Positions 5,349 through 9,128 of a stretch of 9,128 nt of DNA are shown here, one piece after another; the first letter of the stretch is position 1, and each line of letters begins with the position of its first letter. The notes beneath the pieces are model-generated. The model saw only the letters and a list, made by a program, of their open reading frames with translations, was not told the DNA's origin and did not search any database. The position numbers were made by a program, and so were the translations under genes. The DNA is from an uncultured Oscillospiraceae bacterium (GTDB lineage: Bacteria; Bacillota; Clostridia; Oscillospirales; Oscillospiraceae). The stretch covers positions 1 through 9,128 of the forward strand of contig CAKTVN010000054.1 in NCBI GenBank assembly GCA_934623545.1, in the 5' to 3' direction.

Positions 5349-7106
5349 TTACATTTTGTCAGGGGCGGAGAAGCCCAGAAGGTCGATGCAGGTCTCCATG
5401 GCGCGGCGGGTCAGGTCGATCAGCGCGACGTAGCTGGCGCGCTTGCCTGCATCCGGCTCGGAGATGATGCGCACGTCGTGATAGAACTTGTTGGCGGCGA
5501 CCGCCAGCTCGTAGACATAAGCGCAGATGGCATTCGGTGCGGAATCGCGGTAGGCGGCGCGGAGCGCGTCCTGCATCCGGGAGAGGACGAGCATCAGGTC
5601 CTTCTGCTCTGCGCCGTCGGGCGGGAGGAGCTGCGCAGAGGCGACGTCGCCGTCGTATTTCGCGAGGATGGACTTGATGCGGACGATGGTGTAGAGAAGG
5701 TAAGGACCGGTATTGCCCTCAAACGAGGAGAAGCGGTCAAGATCGAAAACGTAATCCTTGGTGGCGAGGTTGCTCAGGTCGCCGTATTTGAGCGCGGCGA
5801 GCGCGATCTTTCTGGCGGTGTTCGGAAGTGCCTCGTCGGCGACGGTCTGGTTTTCCGTGATCTTCTGCATGACAAAGTCCGTGATCTCGGAGATGAGACG
5901 CGACAGGCGCATGACGCCGCCCTCACGGGTCTTGAAGGGCTTGCCGTCCTTGCCGTTCATGGTGCCGAAGCCGATGTGCTGAAGCTCGGTCGAGGGCGGG
6001 ACGAGCTCTGCCTTGCGCGCGACGCGGAAGACCTGCTCAAAGTGAAGGCTCTGGCGTTTGTCGGTCAGGTAGAGAAGCTTATCGGGGTGATAGTCCTGCT
6101 CGCGCTGGACGATGGTGGCGAGGTCGGTCGTGGCGTAGAGCGTCGCGCCGTCGGATTTGACGAGAATGCAGGGCGGCATTTCCTTCGCGTCCGTATCCTC
6201 CTGAACAGGGACGACAAGCGCACCCTCAGACTCAACGGCGAGGTGCTTATCCTCAACGGTCTTGAGCATCTGCGGGATATAGGGCTGCGCGTCGCTCTCG
6301 CCGAGCCAGACGTCGAAGGAGACGTTCAGGTCATCGTAGTTCTTGCGCAGGTCCGCGACGGAGACGCGGAGGATGTGCTGCCAGAGGGCGTAGTAGCCGG
6401 GGACCTTCTCCTGAAGCTTGCGCGTCGCCTCATGCGCGCGGTGCGCAAATTCCTCGTCGGTCTTGCTGCGGGCGCTGGCTGCGGGGTAGATCTCCTCAAG
6501 GTCGGAGATGGTGAACGGTGCGGTCTCGGGATAGGGACCGGAGAAGGCTTCGTCAAAATAGGGAAGACCGGGCTGGCGGTCGCGCAGACCCTCGATGACC
6601 AGACCCATCTGAAGCCCCCAGTCACCGAGATGCACGTCGCCGATGACGGTGTCGCCGAAGAAGCGGTAGATGCGCTTGATGGACTCGCCGATGATGGCGC
6701 TGCGCAGGTGTCCGACGTGCAGCGGCTTTGCGACATTCGCGCCGCCGTAGTCCAGAACGACGGTGCGCGGCGTATGACCCGCGGACGCGCCGAAGTGCGG
6801 CTCCGAGGACATCTGTGCGAGATACTGCGTCAGATATGCGCCGGAGACGCGGAGGTTCAGAAAGCCGGGCTTAACCGCGTCGACCTGCGAGAACATGACG
6901 TGCGCCTGAAGGCGGGCGGCGACGTCCTCGGCGATCTGGATGGGCGCCTTGTGGTACGCCTTTGCCGCCGGCATCGCGCCGTTGCACTGGTATTCGCAGA
7001 GGTCAGGGCGGTTGGAAAGCGTGACCTTGCCATAGGAAGCGTCATAGCCGGCGGCTTCAAAGGCGCAGGAGACCTCACGCGAGATCAAGTCAAGCAGTAA
7101 TTCCAT
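5349..7106 (-). CDS. argS: Arginine-tRNA ligase (arginyl-tRNA synthetase)
   Basis: This cytosolic class I synthetase joins arginine to tRNA-Arg using ATP. Its 585 residues fit the bacterial family. Visible parts are the N-terminal additional domain (about 1-110), the class I signature HVGH at 130-133 inside AKPLHVGHLRSA, HLGDWGLQMG (159-168), DGATLYATTDLA (319-330), and the loop GKPFKTR (388-394) in place of the canonical KMSKS, as is common in ArgRS. The C-terminal helical DALR anticodon-binding domain spans about 460-585 (NTGPYLLYTIVRI). The N-terminal domain holds RPDLCEYQCNGAM (33-45), typical of tRNA D-loop contacts. The ATG at 7106 has GAGAGGG eight bases upstream. It has its own promoter, but no terminator separates it from spmB. 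Confidence 0.98.
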   Translation of the reverse strand: MELLLDLISREVSCAFEAAGYDASYGKVTLSNRPDLCEYQCNGAMPAAKAYHKAPIQIAEDVAARLQAHVMFSQVDAVKPGFLNLRVSGAYLTQYLAQMSSEPHFGASAGHTPRTVVLDYGGANVAKPLHVGHLRSAIIGESIKRIYRFFGDTVIGDVHLGDWGLQMGLVIEGLRDRQPGLPYFDEAFSGPYPETAPFTISDLEEIYPAASARSKTDEEFAHRAHEATRKLQEKVPGYYALWQHILRVSVADLRKNYDDLNVSFDVWLGESDAQPYIPQMLKTVEDKHLAVESEGALVVPVQEDTDAKEMPPCILVKSDGATLYATTDLATIVQREQDYHPDKLLYLTDKRQSLHFEQVFRVARKAELVPPSTELQHIGFGTMNGKDGKPFKTREGGVMRLSRLISEITDFVMQKITENQTVADEALPNTARKIALAALKYGDLSNLATKDYVFDLDRFSSFEGNTGPYLLYTIVRIKSILAKYDGDVASAQLLPPDGAEQKDLMLVLSRMQDALRAAYRDSAPNAICAYVYELAVAANKFYHDVRIISEPDAGKRASYVALIDLTRRAMETCIDLLGFSAPDKM

Positions 7107-7148
7107 GTGGATTCCCTCTCATTCGTATGTTCGTTGTTTCGATTTATT

Positions 7149-7177
7149 ATTATAGCAATTCTTCCCGGAAATGTACA
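7149..7177 (-). promoter_or_regulatory. Sigma-A-type promoter of argS
   Basis: On the minus strand TGTACA (7172-7177, four of six consensus -35 bases) and a perfect TATAAT (7149-7154) are 17 bases apart. Transcription would start near 7142, leaving a leader of about 36 bases. That is too short for a T-box, so argS is probably not controlled by tRNA-Arg through a T-box here. The -35 box begins four bases behind the spmB stop. Confidence 0.65.
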
Positions 7178-7180
7178 GCA

Positions 7181-7690
7181 CTAAAACAGAAACCGCGCGG
7201 CGATAGACGCGCTCAGAAAGCCCGCGAGATCGGCGAGGAGCGCGGCAGGAAGCGCATAGCGCGTTTTTTTCACGCCGCAGGCGCCGAAATAGACGCTGAG
7301 GGTGTAGAAGGTCGTCTCGGTGCTGCCGAGCATGACGGCGGCGGTCCGACCGACGAGGGAGTCGGGTCCGTGCGCCTGCATCAGCTCTGCGCCGACGGCG
7401 AGCGCCGCGCTGCCGCTGATGGGGCGGATGAGCATGAGAGGAACGACCTCAGGCGGGATGCAGAGATGGGTGCAGAGCGGCGTCAGGAGCGCCGTCAAAA
7501 GGTCGAGGCAGCCGCTGGCGCGGAGCATGGAGACCGCTGTCAGGAGGATGATGAGCGCGGGGACGATGGAAAGCAGGAGGCGCAGCCCGTCCTGCGCGCC
7601 GAGCAGCAGGAGGGAATAGACGTCCTGCTTTTTGTGCAGCGCGTAGCACGAGACGAAAAGCAAAAGAAGCGGGATGAGCAGCTCTGTCAT
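7181..7690 (-). CDS. spmB: Spore maturation protein B
   Basis: This integral membrane protein of 169 residues, with a Gate/nucleoside-recognition-like fold, is known in Bacillus and Clostridium to be needed with SpmA for full dehydration and heat resistance of the spore core. Hydrophobic segments cover about 4-18, 25-55, 62-77 and 145-165. Family motifs are RPISGSAAL (89-97) and GSTETTFYTLSVYFG (122-136). I chose the ATG at 7690, which overlaps the spmA stop as ATGA and has GGTGG five bases upstream. The longer open frame reaching 7873 reads through spmA in another frame and adds a basic, non-family stretch. The ATGA junction points to translational coupling. What SpmA/SpmB transport or sense is unknown. 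Confidence 0.93.
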   Translation of the reverse strand: MTELLIPLLLLFVSCYALHKKQDVYSLLLLGAQDGLRLLLSIVPALIILLTAVSMLRASGCLDLLTALLTPLCTHLCIPPEVVPLMLIRPISGSAALAVGAELMQAHGPDSLVGRTAAVMLGSTETTFYTLSVYFGACGVKKTRYALPAALLADLAGFLSASIAARFLF

Positions 7691-8268
7691 GTGTGCCACC
7701 ATTTTGCAAGCAGCCGCGCGGCGAGAAGCCCCACGCTCACAGAGCAGAGCGACGCGACCCAGACGGCGGGCAGCAGATCGAACGGCGCGCGTGCGCCGAG
7801 CGAGGCGCGGATCGCCGCGACGGTGGAGGGGATGAGCTGAACGGATGAGGTATTCAGTACGATGAAGCGGCACATTTCGTCTGTGGCTGTGCTGCCGCCG
7901 GAGAGCGTCTGCATCCTGCGGACAGCGGCGATCCCGAGGGGCGTCGCGGCATTGCCGAGACCGAGGAGGTTTGCCGTAAAGTTTCCGCTCAGGTTTTCAA
8001 GCGCCTCAGCGTCGCGCGATGCCTCCGGAAAAAGGCGGCGCAGGAGCGGACGCAGAAGCCCGGCAAGCTTCTCGGTAAGTCCGCTGCCCTTCATCACGCG
8101 GGCAAGTCCGCTCCAAAGACAGAGCGCTCCAGCGAGTGAGAGGGAAAGCGTCACGCCGCGCTGCGCGCCCTCCAGCGCGGCAGCGCCGGTCTGAGCGGCG
8201 GTATCGGCGGGGATGCTGTAGAGCACGGAGGCGAGCAGCATGAGGATCCAGAGACAAGAAAGAGCCAT
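7687..8268 (-). CDS. spmA: Spore maturation protein A
   Basis: This is a membrane protein of 193 residues in the SpmA family (Gate domain), partner of SpmB in spore core dehydration. The N-terminal helix (1-20) starts at once, followed by segments at about 38-58 and 152-188. The strongest signature is NLSGNFTANLLGLGNAATPLG (about 92-112); a second is FIVLNTSSVQLIPSTVAAIR (about 135-154). I prefer the ATG at 8268, ten bases behind GGGAG. The ATG at 8277 nearly touches that SD. SpmA orthologues also begin close to the first membrane helix. In Bacillus the pair is expressed in the mother cell during sporulation; no clear sporulation sigma-factor promoter could be picked out upstream here. Confidence 0.93.
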   Translation of the reverse strand: MALSCLWILMLLASVLYSIPADTAAQTGAAALEGAQRGVTLSLSLAGALCLWSGLARVMKGSGLTEKLAGLLRPLLRRLFPEASRDAEALENLSGNFTANLLGLGNAATPLGIAAVRRMQTLSGGSTATDEMCRFIVLNTSSVQLIPSTVAAIRASLGARAPFDLLPAVWVASLCSVSVGLLAARLLAKWWHT

Positions 8269-8428
8269 TTTGAACATTCTCCCGGGTTGTCAATAAAAAT
8301 TTTGGTTTGTTCACAGTTTATTCATAAATCGATGTTAAAGTGAAATGGTAAAATTTTGGTGGATTAGCGCGAACTGTCTCCGGACAGCAGACAACCACCG
8401 AAACGAATTACATCGGGGGGTATTTTTT
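8269..8428. promoter_or_regulatory. Divergent AT-rich control region between spmA and abrB-like gene
   Basis: This stretch is clearly more AT-rich than its surroundings. For the abrB-like gene two weak promoter choices exist: TTCACA (8310-8315) with TGTTAA 17 bases on (8333-8338), and an extended -10 TGGTAAAAT (8346-8354) without a good -35 box. For spmA no convincing promoter was found. The 11-base word AAAATTTTGGT occurs twice, at 8296-8306 and 8350-8360, 54 bases apart, about five helical turns. A folded region lies at 8354-8403. The RBS GGGGGG (8415-8420) is eight bases before the ATG at 8429. Confidence 0.5.
8354..8403 (+). other. Possible hairpin in the abrB-like leader
   Basis: TTTTGGTGG (8354-8362) can pair with CCACCGAAA (8395-8403) with one T-G wobble, and inside it CTGTC (8374-8378) pairs with GACAG (8383-8387), loop TCCG. 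If transcription starts upstream of 8354, this folds in the leader about 12 bases before the RBS. With a start at about 8361 the outer stem would not be transcribed, and the palindrome would matter only as DNA. Confidence 0.4.
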
Positions 8429-8677
8429 ATGAAGTCAACTGGTATTGTACGAAAGGTTGATGAGCTCGGAAGGATCGTGCTTCCGATCGAGCTGCGCCGT
8501 ACACTGGACATCGTGGAAAAGGATGCCATTGAAATCTATGTGGAGGGCGCGTCGATCATTCTCAAGAAGTATGAGCCGACCTGCATCTTCTGCGGCGACG
8601 CAAAGAACGTCATCAACTACAAGGGGAAGAACATCTGCTCTTCCTGCCTGAAGGAGCTCAAAAAGGCTCAGATCTGA
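8429..8677 (+). CDS. AbrB-family transition-state regulator with zinc-ribbon-like tail
   Basis: This is a small DNA-binding protein of 82 residues. Residues 1-48 (MKSTGIVRKVDELGRIVLPI at the start, then ELRRTLDI and the strand IILKKY) match the swapped-hairpin DNA-binding domain of Bacillus AbrB/Abh very closely. The C-terminal multimerisation part of Bacillus AbrB is replaced by a short tail with C52-IF-C55 and C70-SS-C73, which probably bind one zinc ion. AbrB proteins repress stationary-phase and sporulation genes during growth. The start at 8429 follows GGGGGG at eight bases and fits the family exactly; the longer frame from 8345 adds a non-family stretch. The gene diverges from spmA, so control of spmAB or of itself from the shared region is plausible but unproven. 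A strong terminator follows. Confidence 0.92.
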   Translation: MKSTGIVRKVDELGRIVLPIELRRTLDIVEKDAIEIYVEGASIILKKYEPTCIFCGDAKNVINYKGKNICSSCLKELKKAQI

Positions 8678-8682
8678 ACGAA

Positions 8683-8714
8683 AAATCCGCCGCTTCCAAG
8701 CGGCGGATTTTTTT
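8683..8714 (+). terminator. Intrinsic terminator of the abrB-like gene
   Basis: AAATCCGCCGCTT (8683-8695) pairs with AAGCGGCGGATTT (8698-8710), followed by T through 8714, seven T in all from 8708. It starts five bases behind the stop codon. The innermost pairs must open to form a loop. This is a textbook terminator. Confidence 0.92.
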
Positions 8715-8878
8715 GCGCCCGTGCGCGGGCGCAAGCGCATCCCCCAAAGGGTGATACCTTATCCGCGCACGGAGTGCGCGGGGCTTTTCGCGTCGGAGGG
8801 GCGGACGCCCTCGCGCAGCCGTCAGGGGCGCCGGAGCGCCATGGATGCGGCACACCCATTGCGGGTGCGGTCTGCACG

Positions 8879-8895
8879 CCGCGCCGGAGGCGCGG
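8879..8895. repeat. CCGCGCC hairpin, fourth occurrence of the core
   Basis: CCGCGCC-GGA-GGCGCGG is the exact reverse complement of the hairpins at 192-208 and 285-301, and shares its arms with the centre of the 370-400 hairpin (loop TAT there). The same short hairpin is thus found in the two hairpin-rich regions at opposite ends of the window, in both orientations. Confidence 0.7.
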
Positions 8896-8921
8896 GGCGC
8901 TTCTGCCTGTTTGTACAGACT

Positions 8922-8953
8922 CGTAGGGGCGGACGCCTCTGTCCGCCCCTACG
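8922..8953. repeat. 13-bp GC-rich palindromic element (REP-like)
   Basis: CGTAGGGGCGGAC (8922-8934) pairs perfectly with GTCCGCCCCTACG (8941-8953), loop GCCTCT. From memory, intergenic palindromes with a TAGGGGCGGA...TCCGCCCCTA core are common in genomes of Oscillospirales, where they look like REP or MITE remnants. I see no clear target-site duplication next to it. Confidence 0.6.
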
Positions 8954-9006
8954 TGCGTCTTGCGTAATCCGTGCGCGAAAAGAGGCATCCCCTCCGGGGC
9001 GACGAA

Positions 9007-9033
9007 AAAACCGTGTCCGAAGGACACGGTTTT
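9007..9033. terminator. 12-bp hairpin with A- and T-runs, possible two-way terminator
   Basis: AAAACCGTGTCC (9007-9018) pairs perfectly with GGACACGGTTTT (9022-9033), loop GAA. Four T close the right arm, and the minus strand has six T. It directly abuts copy B of the structured repeat. It could terminate transcription from either side or be part of the repeat unit. Confidence 0.55.
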
Positions 9034-9128
9034 GAGCTTGTCAAAAAGTCATTTTGACAAGCTCTCAAACGCGAACCGCAGGGCTGGGTTCGCGTTTGAA
9101 AAGGCTGCGTGATGCGGCGCGCATAATT
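9034..9128 (+). repeat. Structured dispersed repeat, copy B (cut by window end)
   Basis: This is the second copy of the element at 5031-5163, in the same orientation. Stem 1 pairs GAGCTTGTCAAAA (9034-9046) with 9052-9064, and stem 2 pairs TCAAACGCGAACC (9065-9077) with 9087-9099, both perfect. After stem 2 the sequence matches copy A base by base with one C-to-T change up to the last TAA before the window ends. Between the copies, stem positions change in pairs, so base-pairing is kept while the sequence drifts. Confidence 0.75.

Larger units (their letters stand above)
8715..9033. other. Non-coding, hairpin-rich region behind the abrB-like gene
   Basis: No credible gene is seen. Clear inverted repeats are 8713-8734 (TTGCGCCC/GGGCGCAA), 8763-8781 (CCGCGCAC/GTGCGCGG, loop GGA), 8879-8895 (CCGCGCC/GGCGCGG, loop GGA), 8922-8953 (13 bp), 8989-8999 (CCCC/GGGG, loop TCC) and 9007-9033 (12 bp, loop GAA). 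Weaker ones lie near 8739-8755, 8797-8812 and 8850-8866. Open frames on both strands are products of the low stop-codon density of this GC-rich stretch. Confidence 0.75.

Noticed and set aside
5919..5943. Missing KMSKS motif in ArgRS as a sign of inactivity
   Set aside because: Many arginyl-tRNA synthetases lack a standard KMSKS; the GKPFKTR loop and all other motifs are intact.
5259..7100. 613-codon open frame on the plus strand
   Set aside because: It is exactly antisense to argS, with no family similarity, no convincing RBS, and a composition typical of a shadow frame in GC-rich DNA.
7691..7873. 61-codon N-terminal extension of SpmB
   Set aside because: It lies in another frame within spmA, is Arg-rich, and the ATGA junction with an SD gives a far better start at 7690.
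8345..8428. 28-codon N-terminal extension of the abrB-like gene
   Set aside because: AbrB proteins begin at MKSTGIV. The RBS GGGGGG sits right before that ATG, and the extension overlaps the leader hairpin.

Overview
The window looks like a chromosomal segment of a GC-rich, spore-forming member of the Clostridia, most likely of the order Oscillospirales. This rests on the spmA-spmB sporulation pair, an AbrB-type regulator with a C-terminal zinc-ribbon-like tail, a clostridial type of surface O-acetylation operon with a DUF4358 protein, strong Shine-Dalgarno sites, and intergenic regions packed with GC-rich hairpins. Genus and species cannot be told from the sequence alone.

Layout: (1) 1-402 is non-coding and holds about ten short perfect hairpins. 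The last ones serve as the 3' end of the next operon. (2) 403-4893, minus strand, is a four-gene operon read right to left: membrane-anchored SGNH hydrolase, DUF4358 protein with a long disordered tail, MBOAT acyltransferase (AlgI/DltB-like), and DHHW/AlgJ-AlgX-like acetyltransferase. A good sigma-A-type promoter lies at 4931-4959. (3) 4960-5348 is non-coding and holds copy A of a structured repeat plus the argS terminator. (4) 5349-7106, minus strand, is argS, with its own promoter at 7149-7177. (5) 7181-8268, minus strand, is spmB and spmA, coupled by an ATGA overlap. (6) 8269-8428 is an AT-rich divergent intergenic region. (7) 8429-8677, plus strand, is the abrB-like gene, followed by a strong terminator. 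(8) 8715-9128 is another hairpin-rich non-coding stretch ending in copy B of the structured repeat, which is cut by the window edge.

How the genes work together: the four-gene operon is best read as a machine that moves acetyl groups across the membrane (MBOAT) and places them on a surface glycan (DHHW protein). The second SGNH enzyme and the DUF4358 protein are accessory parts. SpmA and SpmB act in spore maturation. The AbrB-like protein is probably a growth-phase or sporulation transition regulator and is transcribed divergently from spmAB. ArgS is housekeeping.

The most unusual signals are non-coding. First, there is a two-copy repeat (5031-5120 and 9034-9128) in which two stems differ between the copies by paired, compensatory changes, pointing to a conserved folded RNA or DNA element. 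Second, there are arrays of short perfect hairpins whose loops are nearly always TTC/TCC on one strand and GAA/GGA on the other.
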